From contig NZ_CP102486.1 in assembly GCF_026261605.1 (NCBI RefSeq), forward strand, positions 4,650,001 through 4,714,000: a stretch of 64,000 nt of DNA. Reading direction: 5' to 3'. Positions 25,726 through 40,323 of the stretch are shown here, piece after piece (within the stretch, counting starts at the first letter, position 1; every line of letters begins with the position of its first letter). Source of the stretch: Dechloromonas sp. A34 (GTDB lineage: Bacteria; Pseudomonadota; Gammaproteobacteria; Burkholderiales; Rhodocyclaceae). The notes under the pieces were generated by a model, which was not told where the DNA came from, did no database searches, and saw only the letters and a list, made by a program, of their open reading frames with translations. The position numbers and the translations under genes were made by a program.

Positions 25726-27612
25726 ATGCTCTATCCCACCCGTTTCGATGTCATCGTTGTCGGCGGCGGTCATGCCGGCACCGAAGCCGCGCTGGCCGCG
25801 GCGCGGGCGGGTGCGAACACGTTGCTGCTGACCCACAACCTCGACACGCTGGGCGCGATGAGCTGCAATCCTTCGATCGGCGGCATCGGCAAGGGACATC
25901 TGGTGCGCGAGGTCGATGCCCTGGGCGGAGCGATGGCGGCGGCGACCGACGAAGCCGGCATCCAGTTCCGCATCCTCAATGCCTCGAAAGGCCCGGCTGT
26001 CCGCGCCACCCGCGCCCAGGCCGACCGCGTGCTCTACAAGCAGGCTATCCGTTCCCGGCTGGAAAATCAGCCCAACCTGACCATTTTCGCCGAAGCCTGC
26101 GACGACCTGATCGTCGAGGGCGAGCGCGTCGCCGGCGCCGTCACGCAGTTGGGAATCCGCTTCATGGCCGAGGCGGTCGTACTGACCGCCGGCACCTTCC
26201 TTAACGGCAAGATCCACGTCGGCCTGGAAAACTACACCGGTGGCCGCATGGGCGATCCGCCCTCGGTGTCGCTGGCCGCCCGCCTCAAGGAACTGCAGCT
26301 GCCGCAGGGCCGCCTGAAGACCGGCACGCCGCCGCGCCTCGACGGCAAGACCATCGACTTCTCGGTGATGGAAGAACAGCATTCGGACAACCCGCTGCCG
26401 GTCTTCTCCTTCCTCGGCAGTGCGGCCCTGCATCCGAAGCAGTTGCCGTGCTGGATCACCGAGACCAACGAGCGTACTCACGACATCATCCGCAGCGGGC
26501 TGGACCGCTCGCCGATGTACACCGGCGTCATTGAAGGCGTCGGGCCGCGCTACTGCCCGTCGATCGAGGACAAGATCCACCGCTTCGCCGACAAGAACCA
26601 GCACAACGTCTTCCTCGAACCAGAGGGCTTGACCACGCATGAGATCTATCCGAACGGCGTGTCCACCAGCCTGCCCTTCGACATCCAGCTGGCACTGGTG
26701 CGTTCGATCCGCGGTCTGGAAAACTGTCACATCCTGCGTCCCGGCTACGCCATCGAATACGATTTCTACGATCCGCGCGGCCTCAAGGACACGCTGGAAA
26801 GCAAGGCGATCGCCGGCCTGTTCTTCGCCGGCCAGATCAACGGCACGACTGGTTACGAAGAAGCCGCGGCGCAGGGCCTGCTCGCCGGCATCAATGCCGT
26901 GCGTTACGTGCGCGGCGAAGCGGGCTGGTGCCCGAAACGCAACGAGGCCTATCTCGGCGTACTGGTCGACGATCTGATCACGCGCGGCGTCTCCGACCCC
27001 TATCGGATGTTCACCAGCCGCGCCGAGTACCGCCTCTCCCTGCGCGAAGACAATGCCGACCTGCGCCTGACCGAACAGGGCCGCGCACTCGGCCTGGTCG
27101 ACGACGTGCGCTGGAACGCCTTCTGCCGCAAGCGCGACGCCATCGCCGCCGAGCAGGAACGCCTGAAGGCGACCTGGGTCAATCCCAAGATCACACCAGC
27201 CGAAGACTGCATTCGCGTTCTCGGCAAGGCCATCGATCACGAATACAACCTCTTCGAACTGCTGCGCCGCCCCGAGGTGTCGTACGCTTCGCTGCTCAGT
27301 CTGCCCGGCGCCGGCGAGGCACAGAGCGACCCGCTGGTCGTCGAGCAACTGGAAATCTCCGCCAAGTACCAAGGCTACATCGACCGCCAGGCCGAGGAAG
27401 TCGCCCGTTCCGGTTCCTACGAGAACACGGTGCTGCCGGCCGATCTCGACTACTCGACCGTAGCCGGCCTCTCCAACGAGGTCAGGCAGAAGCTGGCCCA
27501 GCACAAGCCGCAGACCATCGGCCAGGCGTCGCGCATCCAGGGCATCACACCGGCGGCGATTTCGCTGCTGCTGATCCATCTGAAACGTTTCAACCTGTCG
27601 CAGGCGGCATGA
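25726..27612 (+). CDS. mnmG: tRNA U34 carboxymethylaminomethyl-modifying enzyme, FAD subunit MnmG
   Basis: With MnmE it installs carboxymethylaminomethyl groups at wobble uridine 34 of certain tRNAs. 628 residues, the usual length. FAD-binding [19 protein letters not shown] sits at the N-terminus. GidA signatures include [30 protein letters not shown] and [16 protein letters not shown], with [19 protein letters not shown] in the middle. The start is the ATG at 25726, from which the FAD strand begins after six residues. It overlaps rsmG by 4 nt (ATGA), and rsmG, parA and parB follow. Confidence 0.97.
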   Translation: MLYPTRFDVIVVGGGHAGTEAALAAARAGANTLLLTHNLDTLGAMSCNPSIGGIGKGHLVREVDALGGAMAAATDEAGIQFRILNASKGPAVRATRAQADRVLYKQAIRSRLENQPNLTIFAEACDDLIVEGERVAGAVTQLGIRFMAEAVVLTAGTFLNGKIHVGLENYTGGRMGDPPSVSLAARLKELQLPQGRLKTGTPPRLDGKTIDFSVMEEQHSDNPLPVFSFLGSAALHPKQLPCWITETNERTHDIIRSGLDRSPMYTGVIEGVGPRYCPSIEDKIHRFADKNQHNVFLEPEGLTTHEIYPNGVSTSLPFDIQLALVRSIRGLENCHILRPGYAIEYDFYDPRGLKDTLESKAIAGLFFAGQINGTTGYEEAAAQGLLAGINAVRYVRGEAGWCPKRNEAYLGVLVDDLITRGVSDPYRMFTSRAEYRLSLREDNADLRLTEQGRALGLVDDVRWNAFCRKRDAIAAEQERLKATWVNPKITPAEDCIRVLGKAIDHEYNLFELLRRPEVSYASLLSLPGAGEAQSDPLVVEQLEISAKYQGYIDRQAEEVARSGSYENTVLPADLDYSTVAGLSNEVRQKLAQHKPQTIGQASRIQGITPAAISLLLIHLKRFNLSQAA

Positions 27613-28222
27613 GCGCGACCAGCCTCGCGGCCGGTCTGGCCGAACTCGGCATCGCGCTTCCCGAAGCGGCGCAGCACCAGTTGCTCGCCTTCCGCGACCT
27701 GCTGCTCAAATGGAACAGGACCTATAACCTGACCGCCCTGCGCGATCCGGCACAGGCTATCTCGCACCACTTGCTTGATTCGCTGGCCATCCTGCCCCAC
27801 GTCGGCAGCGGCCCGCTTCTCGATGTCGGCAGTGGCGGCGGCCTGCCCGGCATTCCACTGGCCATCGCCCGCCCCGAGTTGTCGGTCAGCATGGTCGATA
27901 CCGTGCAGAAGAAGGCAACTTTCCTGCAACAGGCGGCGATCGAACTCGGCCTCAAGAACGTTACCGCCCACCACGCGCGGGTCGAGGAAATGAGCGGTCA
28001 GTACGCCCAGATCAGCTCGCGCGCCTTCGCCGAAATCGGCCTCTTCATCAGCCTGACCCGCCACCTGCTAGCCCCTGGCGGCCGCTGGCTGGCCATGAAG
28101 GGGGTGCGTCCCGACGACGAACTCCAGGCCCTGCCGGCCGACATCGCGGTGGAAGCGATCATTCCGCTCGCCGTGCCGGGGCTGGATGCCGAACGACATT
28201 TGATCATTCTGAAAGCCGGGTC

Positions 28223-28226
<4 letters not shown>
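27609..28226 (+). CDS. rsmG: 16S rRNA (guanine527-N7)-methyltransferase RsmG
   Basis: Methylates G527 of 16S rRNA at N7. 205 residues. The family hallmark [13 protein letters not shown] and the SAM loop [20 protein letters not shown] are present, followed by [14 protein letters not shown] and SSRAFAEIG. It overlaps mnmG upstream and parA downstream by 4 nt each, so translation is coupled across the cluster. This mnmG-rsmG-parA-parB order is widespread in bacteria. Confidence 0.96.
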
Positions 28227-28980
<754 letters not shown>

Positions 28981-28984
<4 letters not shown>

Positions 28985-29835
28985 TCAAGATGAAAGGACT
29001 CGGCCGCGGCCTCGATGCGCTGCTTTCGGGCAACGACAAACCGCACGGCGACGATCAGCGCAATCTGCCGGTCGAACGCCTGCGCCCCGGCAAGTACCAG
29101 CCGCGCACCCACATGGACGAAGCCTCGTTGGCCGAACTGGCAGCATCGATCAAGTCGCAGGGCGTGATGCAGCCAATCCTGGTCCGCGCCGTCGATAGCA
29201 CGCCGGGTGCCGAACGTTATGAAATCGTCGCCGGCGAGCGCCGCTGGCGCGCCTCGCAACTGGCCGGACTGGCCGAAGTCCCGGTCCTGATCCGCAGCAT
29301 TCCCGACGAACAGGCGCTGGCCATGGCGCTGATCGAAAACATCCAGCGCGAAAACCTCAATCCGCTGGAAGAAGCCCAGGGCCTGCAACGCCTGATCGAC
29401 GAATTCGGCCTCACCCACCAGCAAGCCGCCGACGCTGTGGGCCGCTCACGGCCGGCGGCAAGCAATCTGCTGCGCCTCCTTCAATTGACCGCTCCGGTCC
29501 AGGAAATGCTGATGTCCGGCCAGCTCGACATGGGTCATGCCCGCGCCTTGCTGCCGATCTCCAGCGGCCAGCAGGTCGGCCTTGCACAGCGCATCATCCA
29601 GAAAGACCTCTCGGTCCGCGAGACCGAGCGCCTGGTGCAGCAACTCTTGAACCCGCCCAAGAAAGCCGCGGAAAAGACCATCGATCGCGATTTGCTGCGT
29701 TTGCAGGAAGAACTGTCAGATGGACTGGGCGCCGGTGTCGCCATTCGATCCAACAAGAAAGGGGCGGGCAAAGTGACGATCGAATTCTCCAGCCTCGAGC
29801 AACTGGATGGCCTGATTTCCCGGCTGCGCGTGTAA
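28981..29835 (+). CDS. parB: Chromosome partitioning protein ParB
   Basis: Binds parS and spreads along DNA; partner of ParA encoded just upstream. 284 residues: N-terminal ParA-contact peptide MKGLGRGLDALLSG, the CTP-binding GERRWRASQLAGL and ENIQRENLNPLEEAQGLQ motifs, a helix-turn-helix near residues 140-165 (THQQAADAVGRSRPAASNLL), and a C-terminal dimer region. Two ATG codons (28981 and 28990) are close; the first overlaps parA as ATGA and is preferred. Its stop lies 65 nt before the ATP synthase promoter. Confidence 0.97.
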
Positions 29836-29899
29836 TCGATGTCTCTATTCAGAATCCCCTGCCCATGCGGGAAAACCCTCAATTTGTGCGCTGCGGAAA

Positions 29900-29928
29900 T
29901 TGACTCTTCTACAAGACTCCGATACACT
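29900..29928 (+). promoter_or_regulatory. Sigma-70-type promoter of the atp operon
   Basis: TTGACT (29900-29905), a 17-bp spacer and TACACT (29923-29928) lie 27 bp before the atpI start codon. Spacing and -35 match the consensus well, and this is the only such pair in the parB-atpI gap. Confidence 0.65.
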
Positions 29929-29954
29929 CGCAAGGTTTCTGAACGAGGCATGCC

Positions 29955-31128
<1,174 letters not shown>

Positions 31129-31161
31129 TTCGTACCCGTTTTTCAGTAGTTTTTACTTTAA

Positions 31162-31455
<294 letters not shown>

Positions 31456-31497
31456 TCACCCGCACACCCCTGAAACCCATATAACCAGGAGGTTAGC

Positions 31498-31968
31498 GTG
31501 AATATCAACGCTACACTGATTGGCCAGGCAATCTGGTTTGCACTCTTCATCTGGATCACGATGAAGTACGTCTGGCCGCCGCTCCAAAAAGCGATGGCAG
31601 ACCGGCAAGCCCAGATCGCTGATGGCCTGGCTGCAGCCGAACGTGGCAAAAACGAGCAGGAGCTCGCTGCCAAACGTTCCGCCGACGCCCTGCGGGAAGC
31701 CAAAGGCAAGGCCGCCGAACTCGTCGCCCAAGCCGAAAAGCGTGCGCAACAGATCGTCGAAGAGGCCAAAGGCACTGCCAAGGTCGAGCACGACAAGATC
31801 GTTACCAGCGCCCAAGCCGAGATCGACCAGGAAGTCGAACGTGCCCGCCAGCAATTGCGTGAGCGCGTCGCCGAACTGGCAGTGGCTGGTGCCGAGAAGA
31901 TCCTGCGCAAGGAAATCAACGCGTCCGCGCATGCTGACATGCTGGTCGCCCTGAAACAGGACCTGTAA
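31498..31968 (+). CDS. atpF: ATP synthase Fo subunit b
   Basis: Peripheral stalk protein, 156 residues: one N-terminal membrane helix ([19 protein letters not shown]) and a long Ala/Glu/Lys-rich helix for dimerisation. It begins with GTG at 31498 behind AGGAGG. atpH starts 3 nt after its stop. Confidence 0.97.
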   Translation: MNINATLIGQAIWFALFIWITMKYVWPPLQKAMADRQAQIADGLAAAERGKNEQELAAKRSADALREAKGKAAELVAQAEKRAQQIVEEAKGTAKVEHDKIVTSAQAEIDQEVERARQQLRERVAELAVAGAEKILRKEINASAHADMLVALKQDL

Positions 31969-31971
31969 GCA

Positions 31972-32508
31972 ATGGCTGAATCCGTCACTATCGCCCGTCC
32001 TTACGCCGAAGCCCTGTTTCGCGCGGCCAAGGAAAGCGGCAATCTGGCCAAGTGGGCCGAGCCGGTCGCATCGCTCGCCCGGGTGGCTGCCAATCCCGAA
32101 GTCCGCTCGGCTGTCGGTGATCCCAATGTGGCGGCCCCGCAACTGGTCGACCTCTTCCGGTCTGCCTGCGGTACGGCGGTAGATACGGAGCTGGCGAACT
32201 TCATCCAGCTGCTGTCCAATAACGACCGTCTGGGGCTGCTGCCGGAAATCGGCGCTTTGTACGAAAGTTACAAGCGTAGCGAGGAAGGCACCAAGCAGGC
32301 TGAAATCATTTCGGCCTTCCCGATCGATGACAACCAGGTGAAAGCCCTGGTGCCCCAACTCGAAGCCGTCTTCAAGACCAAGCTCGAAACCTCGGTGTCG
32401 GTTGATTCCGCACTGATTGGTGGCATCAAGGTAATCGTTGGCGACCAGATGCTGGATGCTTCAGTCCGCGGCAAGCTCGACGCCATGGCTACGGCGCTGA
32501 ACAACTAG
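31972..32508 (+). CDS. atpH: ATP synthase F1 subunit delta
   Basis: Joins the peripheral stalk to the F1 head; 178 residues, usual size. N-terminal ARPYAEALFRAAKE and C-terminal VSVDSALIGGIKVIVGDQML are the family landmarks. It lies 3 nt after atpF and 9 nt before atpA. Confidence 0.97.
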   Translation: MAESVTIARPYAEALFRAAKESGNLAKWAEPVASLARVAANPEVRSAVGDPNVAAPQLVDLFRSACGTAVDTELANFIQLLSNNDRLGLLPEIGALYESYKRSEEGTKQAEIISAFPIDDNQVKALVPQLEAVFKTKLETSVSVDSALIGGIKVIVGDQMLDASVRGKLDAMATALNN

Positions 32509-32517
32509 GAGAATTTC

Positions 32518-34056
32518 ATGCAGTTGAATCCTTCCGAAATTTCTGAACTGATCAAGAGCAAGATCCAGAACCTGCAAGGCGCATCGGAAGTGCGCACGCA
32601 GGGCACGGTGGTTTCCGTTACTGACGGTATCTGTCGTGTGCACGGCCTGCAAGACGTTATGCAGGGCGAAATGCTGGAATTCCCCGGCAATACCTTCGGC
32701 ATGGCGCTCAACCTCGAGCGTGATTCCGTCGGCGCTGTGGTTCTTGGTGCTTACGAACACATTTCCGAAGGCGACGTCGTCAAGACGACCGGTCGCATTC
32801 TGGAAGTGCCGGTCGGCGAAGAACTGCTCGGCCGTGTGGTCAATTCCCTCGGTCAGCCGATCGACGGCAAGGGCCCGCTCAATAACAAGCAAAGCGACAA
32901 GATCGAAAAGGTCGCTCCGGGCGTTATTTGGCGTAAGTCGGTGTCGCAGCCGGTACAAACCGGCCTGAAGGCTATCGATGCCATGGTTCCAGTCGGTCGC
33001 GGCCAGCGCGAACTGATCATTGGCGACCGTCAGACCGGCAAGACCGCCGTCGCTGTCGACGCCATCATCAACCAGAAGGGCACCGGCGTTAAGTGTATCT
33101 ACGTCGCCGTCGGCCAGAAGGCTTCCACCGTTGCCAACGTCGTGCGCAAGCTCGAAGAGCACGGCGCCCTGGCCTACACCATCATCGTCGCCGCTACCGC
33201 CTCCGAATCCGCTGCGCTGCAATTCATCGCACCGTACGCCGGCTGCACGATGGGCGAATACTTCCGCGACCGTGGTGAAGACGCCCTGATCATTTATGAC
33301 GACTTGACCAAGCAAGCCTGGGCCTACCGTCAGGTTTCCCTGCTGCTGCGCCGTCCGCCGGGCCGTGAAGCCTACCCGGGCGACGTGTTCTATCTCCACT
33401 CCCGTCTGCTGGAGCGCGCCGCTCGCGTTTCCGAAGCCTGGGTCGAGAAGCTCAGCAATGGCACGATCAAGGGCAAGACCGGTTCGCTGACCGCCCTGCC
33501 GGTCATCGAAACGCAAGCCGGTGACGTTTCCGCCTTCGTTCCGACCAACGTCATTTCGATTACTGACGGCCAGATCTTCCTGGAAACCGACCTTTTCAAC
33601 GCTGGTATCCGCCCCGCCATCAACGCCGGTATCTCGGTGTCCCGCGTCGGTGGTGCAGCCCAGACCAAGATCATCAAGAAGCTCGGCGGCGGTGTCCGTC
33701 TGGCCCTGGCACAGTATCGCGAACTGGCTGCCTTCGCGCAGTTTGCTTCCGACCTCGACGAAGCGACCCGCAAGCAGCTCGAGCGCGGCCGTCTGGTTAC
33801 CGAACTGATGAAGCAGGCCCAGTACTCGCCGATGAGCATCTCCGAAATGGCCGTCACGCTGTACGCAGCTGACAAGGGCTATTTCGACGATGTCGAAGTC
33901 AAGCGTGCGCTCGACTGCGAAAAGGCCATGATCGGCTATCTGAAGGCCAACTGTGCCGACCTCATGAACACCATGGAGTCCACCGCTGACCTGAACGCCG
34001 ATTCCGAAAAGCAACTCGTCGCCGGTATCGTTGCCTTCAAGAGTAGCTGGGCCTGA
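32518..34056 (+). CDS. atpA: ATP synthase F1 subunit alpha
   Basis: Non-catalytic nucleotide-binding subunit of F1, 512 residues. Walker [14 protein letters not shown] is near residue 169; [20 protein letters not shown] and the signature [19 protein letters not shown] follow. AGGAGAATTTC precedes the ATG. Confidence 0.98.
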   Translation: MQLNPSEISELIKSKIQNLQGASEVRTQGTVVSVTDGICRVHGLQDVMQGEMLEFPGNTFGMALNLERDSVGAVVLGAYEHISEGDVVKTTGRILEVPVGEELLGRVVNSLGQPIDGKGPLNNKQSDKIEKVAPGVIWRKSVSQPVQTGLKAIDAMVPVGRGQRELIIGDRQTGKTAVAVDAIINQKGTGVKCIYVAVGQKASTVANVVRKLEEHGALAYTIIVAATASESAALQFIAPYAGCTMGEYFRDRGEDALIIYDDLTKQAWAYRQVSLLLRRPPGREAYPGDVFYLHSRLLERAARVSEAWVEKLSNGTIKGKTGSLTALPVIETQAGDVSAFVPTNVISITDGQIFLETDLFNAGIRPAINAGISVSRVGGAAQTKIIKKLGGGVRLALAQYRELAAFAQFASDLDEATRKQLERGRLVTELMKQAQYSPMSISEMAVTLYAADKGYFDDVEVKRALDCEKAMIGYLKANCADLMNTMESTADLNADSEKQLVAGIVAFKSSWA

Positions 34057-34072
34057 TAGCTAGGAGAATTGC

Positions 34073-34933
34073 ATGGCTAGCGGCAAGGAAATTCGCAACA
34101 AGATCAAGAGCGTCGAAAATACGCGCAAGATCACCAAGGCCATGGAGATGGTGGCCGCATCCAAAATGCGCAAGGCGCAGGACCGGATGCGGGCTGCCCG
34201 CCCCTACGGCGAGAAGATCCGGCGCGTTGCAGGCAACCTGTCTCATGCCCTGACCGAGTACCGGCACCCGTTTCTGGTGAATCGCGAACAGGCCAATATC
34301 GGCCTGGTCCTGATCACCTCTGACAAGGGTCTGTGCGGCGGTCTGAATTCAAACCTCCTCCGTCTTGTGGTTAGCAAGATGAAGGAGTTTGAAGCTCAGG
34401 GCAAAAAGTTTCAGGCAACCTGCATCGGCAACAAGGGCTTCGGCTTCATGCAACGTGCCGGAGCCAAGATCGTGTCGCATGTGACCGGTCTCGGCGACAC
34501 CCCGCACCTGGAAAAGCTGATCGGCCCGGTCAAGGTCCAGCTCGACGCCTACATGAAGGGCGAGATCGACGCGCTGTACATTGGCTACAACCGCTTCATC
34601 AACACGATGAAGCAGGAGCCGGTGTTCGAGCAACTGCTCCCGTTGTCCGGTGACGAAGTCGGTTCGTCAAAGACGAAATGGGACTATGTCTACGAGCCGG
34701 AAGCCAAAGCGGTTATCGACGATCTGCTGATCCGTTACGTCGAAGCCCTGATTTATCAGGCTGTCGCTGAAAACATGGCTTCCGAGCAATCGGCTCGGAT
34801 GGTTGCCATGAAGTCGGCTTCCGACAATGCCAAGACCGTCATCGGTGACTTGAAGCTGGTTTACAACAAGGCCCGTCAGGCTGCGATTACCAAGGAACTC
34901 TCGGAAATCGTCAGCGGCGCCGCCGCGGTGTGA
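34073..34933 (+). CDS. atpG: ATP synthase F1 subunit gamma
   Basis: Central rotor shaft of F1, 286 residues. The N-terminal helix has [20 protein letters not shown] and [27 protein letters not shown] follows, and the C-terminal helix has [19 protein letters not shown]. The start lies behind AGGAG, 16 nt after atpA. Confidence 0.98.
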   Translation: MASGKEIRNKIKSVENTRKITKAMEMVAASKMRKAQDRMRAARPYGEKIRRVAGNLSHALTEYRHPFLVNREQANIGLVLITSDKGLCGGLNSNLLRLVVSKMKEFEAQGKKFQATCIGNKGFGFMQRAGAKIVSHVTGLGDTPHLEKLIGPVKVQLDAYMKGEIDALYIGYNRFINTMKQEPVFEQLLPLSGDEVGSSKTKWDYVYEPEAKAVIDDLLIRYVEALIYQAVAENMASEQSARMVAMKSASDNAKTVIGDLKLVYNKARQAAITKELSEIVSGAAAV

Positions 34934-34940
34934 CGCGTAG

Positions 34941-36365
<1,425 letters not shown>

Positions 36366-36392
36366 TTAGCGTCTCCAGCAAAGGAGCCATTC

Positions 36393-36818
36393 ATGGCAAT
36401 TTCTGTTCATTGTGATGTCGTCAGCGCCGAAGAGTCGATCTTTTCGGGCGTGGTCGAACTCGCCGTATTTCCCGGAGAATCCGGGGAACTCGGAATTCTG
36501 CCGCGGCACACGCCGCTGCTGACGCGCATCAAGCCGGGAACCATTCGTCTGAAGGTGCTGGGTCAAAGCGAGTTTGAACTGGTGTATGTCTCCGGTGGCA
36601 TGCTTGAAGTCCAGCCCGACATGATTACCGTGTTGGCTGACACTGCGATCCGTGCTCACGATCTGGACGAAGCCAAGGCCCTGGAAGCCAAGAAGCGGGC
36701 CGAGGAAGCTCTCGCCAACCGGAACGCCGAAATGGACTACGCGACTGCGGAAGCCGAACTGGCGCAAGCCATTGCTCAGCTGCAAACGATCCAACGCCTG
36801 CGCAAGCATACGCACTAA
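36393..36818 (+). CDS. atpC: ATP synthase F1 subunit epsilon
   Basis: Rotor subunit that also inhibits ATP hydrolysis; 141 residues. The N-terminal beta-sandwich ([19 protein letters not shown]) and C-terminal two-helix part ([20 protein letters not shown]) are both present. Last gene of the operon; the strong terminator at 36837 follows after 18 nt. Confidence 0.97.
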   Translation: MAISVHCDVVSAEESIFSGVVELAVFPGESGELGILPRHTPLLTRIKPGTIRLKVLGQSEFELVYVSGGMLEVQPDMITVLADTAIRAHDLDEAKALEAKKRAEEALANRNAEMDYATAEAELAQAIAQLQTIQRLRKHTH

Positions 36819-36836
36819 GTCTCTCTTCCCGAGGAC

Positions 36837-36867
36837 AAAAAAGGGCAGCCCGCGGGCTGCCCTTTTT
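36837..36867. terminator. Strong intrinsic terminator at the end of the atp operon (bidirectional)
   Basis: A run of A, then GGGCAGCCCG-CGGGCTGCCC (36843-36862, perfect 10-bp palindrome), then TTTTT. The A-run and T-run make it work from both sides, also for the minus-strand ubiJ transcript that ends at 36897. Confidence 0.9.
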
Positions 36868-36896
36868 ATTTTGTCCGGATCAAACTGGGGGTTCGC

Positions 36897-37466
36897 TCAC
36901 AAGCGGGCGATCCGCTTTTCCAAATGCGCCAGATCTTCGCGCAGCTGGTCGACAGCTTTCCCGAACGATACAACATCCCGTTTGGCCGCAAGCAGGGTTG
37001 AGTCTTCGATCGCATACTCGGCCATGTTATCGATCAGTCGTCTGGCGCTTTCCTGGGCCTGACTCCCGACTCGAGCAGCGAACAGTGCCAGGCGACGGGC
37101 CGGAATATCGCCGACCAGATTGGCCAGATCGGCCTCGGCATCCCAACGCAGGTGCCTGAATACAAAAGCCAGACTTTCGGCAATATCGACTGCTCCGGCA
37201 ATTTTTACCGATGAAAAGAGACTGTTGCGATCGATTAGAAAACGGGCCGGCGTATCAGCCGCCAGCGTGACGCTCACGTCGGGTATTCCCGACGAACTGC
37301 CAGCCGCCAACAAGCCCTGCGCGTCGATACGCAGGTTCAGCTGGAGCGGTCCGCCGGCGATTGAAACCTGCGCACCGGCATGGGGACGTAAACGTTCCCT
37401 GGCCCAGGACTCAGCTTGCAGCAGATGATTCAATGCGGAAACCAGCAATTTATCGACGCCGAGCAT
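36897..37466 (-). CDS. ubiJ: Ubiquinone biosynthesis accessory factor UbiJ (SCP2 domain)
   Basis: A 189-residue lipid-binding SCP2-type protein thought to carry ubiquinone intermediates in the Ubi metabolon. LLVSALNHLLQAESWARERL is at the N-terminus, the SCP2 core has VSVTLAADTPARFL and FSSVKIAGAVDIAESLAFVF, and the C-terminus is a coiled coil (DQLREDLAHLEKRI). It lies 27 nt after ubiE, as is usual for ubiE-ubiJ. Length and layout match UbiJ. Confidence 0.85.
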   Translation of the reverse strand: MLGVDKLLVSALNHLLQAESWARERLRPHAGAQVSIAGGPLQLNLRIDAQGLLAAGSSSGIPDVSVTLAADTPARFLIDRNSLFSSVKIAGAVDIAESLAFVFRHLRWDAEADLANLVGDIPARRLALFAARVGSQAQESARRLIDNMAEYAIEDSTLLAAKRDVVSFGKAVDQLREDLAHLEKRIARL

Positions 37467-37493
37467 TTCAGAAACCCATTCGACCGGCGGGAA

Positions 37494-38231
37494 TTAGAAC
37501 TTGTAGCCCCGATGCAAGGCCACGACACCCAGCGCGAGATTGAAATACTCGACCTTTTCCAGACCCACTTGCTCCATCATCGACTTCAGTTCCTCCTGTC
37601 CGGGATGAACGCGGATGGATTCTGAGAGATAGCGATAGCTGTCGGCGTCATTGGTGACCAGTTTGCCTACCCGCGGAATGACCTGGAAAGAATAAAAATC
37701 ATATAGCGGTGCCAAGGGCTTCCAGACCTGCGAAAACTCGAGAACCAGCAGGCGCCCGCCGGGACGCAGCACGCGACGCATCTCGGCGATGGCCGCATCC
37801 TTATGGGTCATGTTGCGCAAGCCGAAGGCTACCGTCACGCAATCGAACCAGTCGTCGGGAAAGGGCAGTTTCTCGGCGTCACACTGCGCTACCGGCAGCA
37901 TGTAGCCCTTGTCGAGCAGGCGATCACGGCCCCGGGCGAGCATTGCGTTGTTGATATCGGTCAGCCACACCTGGCCGCTTTTGCCGACCTTCTTGGCAAA
38001 AGCCAGCGACAGATCGCCAGTTCCACCGGCGACATCGAGCACGCGCGAACCTTCCCGAACACCGCTGCGCTGGATGGTGAACGCCTTCCACAGGCGGTGC
38101 ATGCCGCCCGACATCAGATCGTTCATCAGGTCGTAGCGACTGGCCACGGAATCAAATACATCGGCGACCCGGCGCGCTTTTTCCTGCTCGGCGACGGTCT
38201 GGTAGCCGAAATGGGTAGTATCGTTTTTCAT
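37494..38231 (-). CDS. ubiE: Ubiquinone/menaquinone methyltransferase UbiE
   Basis: SAM-dependent C-methyltransferase acting on the benzoquinol ring. 245 residues from the ATG at 38231: [20 protein letters not shown], the SAM motif [36 protein letters not shown] and the C-terminal [17 protein letters not shown]. All UbiE signature blocks are present. It follows a DUF971 gene by 4 nt. Confidence 0.96.
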   Translation of the reverse strand: MKNDTTHFGYQTVAEQEKARRVADVFDSVASRYDLMNDLMSGGMHRLWKAFTIQRSGVREGSRVLDVAGGTGDLSLAFAKKVGKSGQVWLTDINNAMLARGRDRLLDKGYMLPVAQCDAEKLPFPDDWFDCVTVAFGLRNMTHKDAAIAEMRRVLRPGGRLLVLEFSQVWKPLAPLYDFYSFQVIPRVGKLVTNDADSYRYLSESIRVHPGQEELKSMMEQVGLEKVEYFNLALGVVALHRGYKF

Positions 38232-38235
38232 GATT

Positions 38236-38655
38236 TCAGTGATGATGGCCGCAGCTGCCGCCGCTCTGCCGAGAAGAGGTATCGATATCGCGCGAAAGTC
38301 CCTGAGCATCGATCTGATTCAGGTATTCCTGCCATAGTTCGTCGTGGTGCTTACCCAGGTTATGGAGCAGATCCCAGGAATACAAACCGCTGTCGTGGCC
38401 GTCGGAAAAGACCAGGCGCACTGCGTAGCTGCCCACCGGCTCGATTCGTTCGATATCGACATTGCGTTTGCCAGTCTGCAGCGTTTCCTGACCCGGGCCG
38501 TGACCGCGGGCTTCGGCCGAGGGCGTGAACACGCGGAGATACTCGAAGTCGAGCATGTAGCTTTCGCCGTTGTCGTAGCTCAGCTCGAGCCGGCGGGATT
38601 TCTGATGCAGCTTGATTTCGCTCGGTATCGGCGTATCCCGTTCTATGCCAGCCAT
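38236..38655 (-). CDS. DUF971 / gamma-butyrobetaine-hydroxylase-like N-terminal domain protein
   Basis: A 139-residue protein of the DUF971 family, often found beside ubiE in betaproteobacteria. Family landmarks: [70 protein letters not shown]. The tail ends in SGGSCGHHH, a possible metal-binding end. The ATG at 38655 has GGAGGA 7 nt upstream, so an earlier GTG at 38667 is not needed. The biochemical role is not established; an Fe-S or quinone link is only suggested by position. Confidence 0.82.
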   Translation of the reverse strand: MAGIERDTPIPSEIKLHQKSRRLELSYDNGESYMLDFEYLRVFTPSAEARGHGPGQETLQTGKRNVDIERIEPVGSYAVRLVFSDGHDSGLYSWDLLHNLGKHHDELWQEYLNQIDAQGLSRDIDTSSRQSGGSCGHHH

Positions 38656-38717
38656 AATGTCCTCCACGGTAAGTACGCTAGTTTAGCGCACTCGCCGGGC
38701 TCTCGCCCCAAGATGCG

Positions 38718-40321
38718 TCAAAGCGCCTGGTAGCTGATGCGGTCGAAATCCGTTCCCCGCTGCACGACATGCGCCATGCGCAACTGCCAGGTCTCATCAT
38801 TGGAAAAGACCTCGAGCACCCGGCTGGCCTGATAAAGACCGGAGGGCAAGACCAGCGATCCTTCCTCCTTGATGGCCGGTACCGGCGGCAACAGGAAGGC
38901 GCGGGCATAGCGGTCGCTAACTCCGGCATTATGGGCGGCAAGTCTGACACCGATCCCGGTCGGCATGCCGGGCAGGGTGGCGACACCGACGATCAGGCCG
39001 CCGGATTCTTCCTGCATCAGCCAGCCGGCCTGGGCAAGTAAGAAATGTTCTCCGTCATGCGGGCAGAGCGCGATCAGCTGACCGTGCATGATTTTTTGTC
39101 CAGCACAGCCGCGCGCTAGCCGAAATCCATTGGCCGAATGATTGATCACTGACCACTCATCAACCGGAAAGCTGATATGCGGCCGGATGTTCAGCGTCTG
39201 GATGGGATCGGCACTCTCGCGGAAGGTAAATATCTGGTCGAACTCCCCCGCGAATACGCCTGGGCCGAATCCGGCTGCTCGAAGGAGTCACCCGTGATGA
39301 AGAAATGCATGGCCTCGAAGCCGATGGCGACGCGAGCGATCCCTTCTGTCGTGAAACGCCGGAATTTGCGGGGTGCGACTGACTGCGTCCAGGGCCGGAG
39401 CAGGTGTTCGAGCAACTGGATCACGTGACTGCTGGTTTCTTCCCCCAGCCCCAGCTGAGACGGCGTGATGCGCTGGCGCAACTGACCCAACATGTGATTG
39501 ATCTGCAGTCCAAGTTGCGTCGTATCGAGCCGCCGGGCGTCGCCGCCCGGGCTTTCGACCTGAGAAGCCGGATGTAGCGGAGCATCCTTCATCAACTCGA
39601 CGGTATAGGGCGGAATCTCGAAATCGTCGTCAAGCTTGCGAATCGGAACCAGCGGCGCCCACATCGCGGCCCAGCGTCGGATCAGACCCAGATTGCGCAC
39701 ACTGTTGCTATAGGGGCTGGCGATATCGATCAGCAGCAAAGTGACATAGGCGGCCGCGCAGTGTGTCGCCTGCAGGTTGTTCTCCAGGGCGTCCTCGACC
39801 GGTGTATAGGCGATTCCCCATTCCTCGGCGGTCTCGAAGTAGCCATGCAGTTCGAGCCAGATCCCCGGCGGCAACTCGCGGCGGGCATGATAGTGCTCGA
39901 GAATGACCATCCCTGTGTAATACAGGCAGCGATGCAGGATGGTCGCCATCAAGGAAGAATATTTCGGATTGTCCACATCCGGCTGTTCAAGACTCGCGCA
40001 CAGGGCATACGCCTTGCTCATCTTGCGCCAGGCCATCACTACCTGCTGAAAGCAGGCCTCCTCCTCGTCAGCCAGGACCAGCGGCTTGTTGTGATAACGC
40101 CGGGCGATTTCCTCTTCGACAAAACAAATCGGCACCCGCGCCTGCTCGAGCAAACCCAGCAGAACCCCAGGATCGGGCGGATTCTTGAGCAAGGCATCGA
40201 GCAGATGCATCAGCTGCTGCTCGGCAATCGTCGGGTTGGCCAGGGAAAGCTTCGCAAGATAATCCGAGCCGGACAGGAGGTCGGAAATCACGAGCGGCGA
40301 TGGATTAGGGGTGGCGTTCAT
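38718..40321 (-). CDS. Uncharacterised protein with PilZ-like C-terminus, apparent one-base deletion
   Basis: The long first part (from ATG 40321, GGAG 5 nt upstream) is helical and Cys/Glu-containing, with LLEQARVPICFVEEEIARRY and TTEGIARVAIGFEAMHFFIT; I do not recognise its fold. The frame then changes in the five-C run at 39245-39249 (plus strand). With one base added the chain continues FDQIFTFRESADPIQTLNIR and SVINHSANGFRLARGCAGQ, whose NHSANGFRL resembles the D/N-x-S-x-x-G core of PilZ c-di-GMP domains, and ends at 38718 (about 534 residues). The first Arg motif of PilZ is unclear, so nucleotide binding is uncertain. It lies 2 nt after a HIT-family gene. Confidence 0.6.
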
Positions 40322-40323
40322 GA

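Noticed and set aside
24874..27579. Very long minus-strand open frame (over 900 codons) covering mnmG
   Set aside because: Only its last part (below about 25605) is the real response regulator gene; the section opposite mnmG is an antisense shadow of a high-GC conserved gene.
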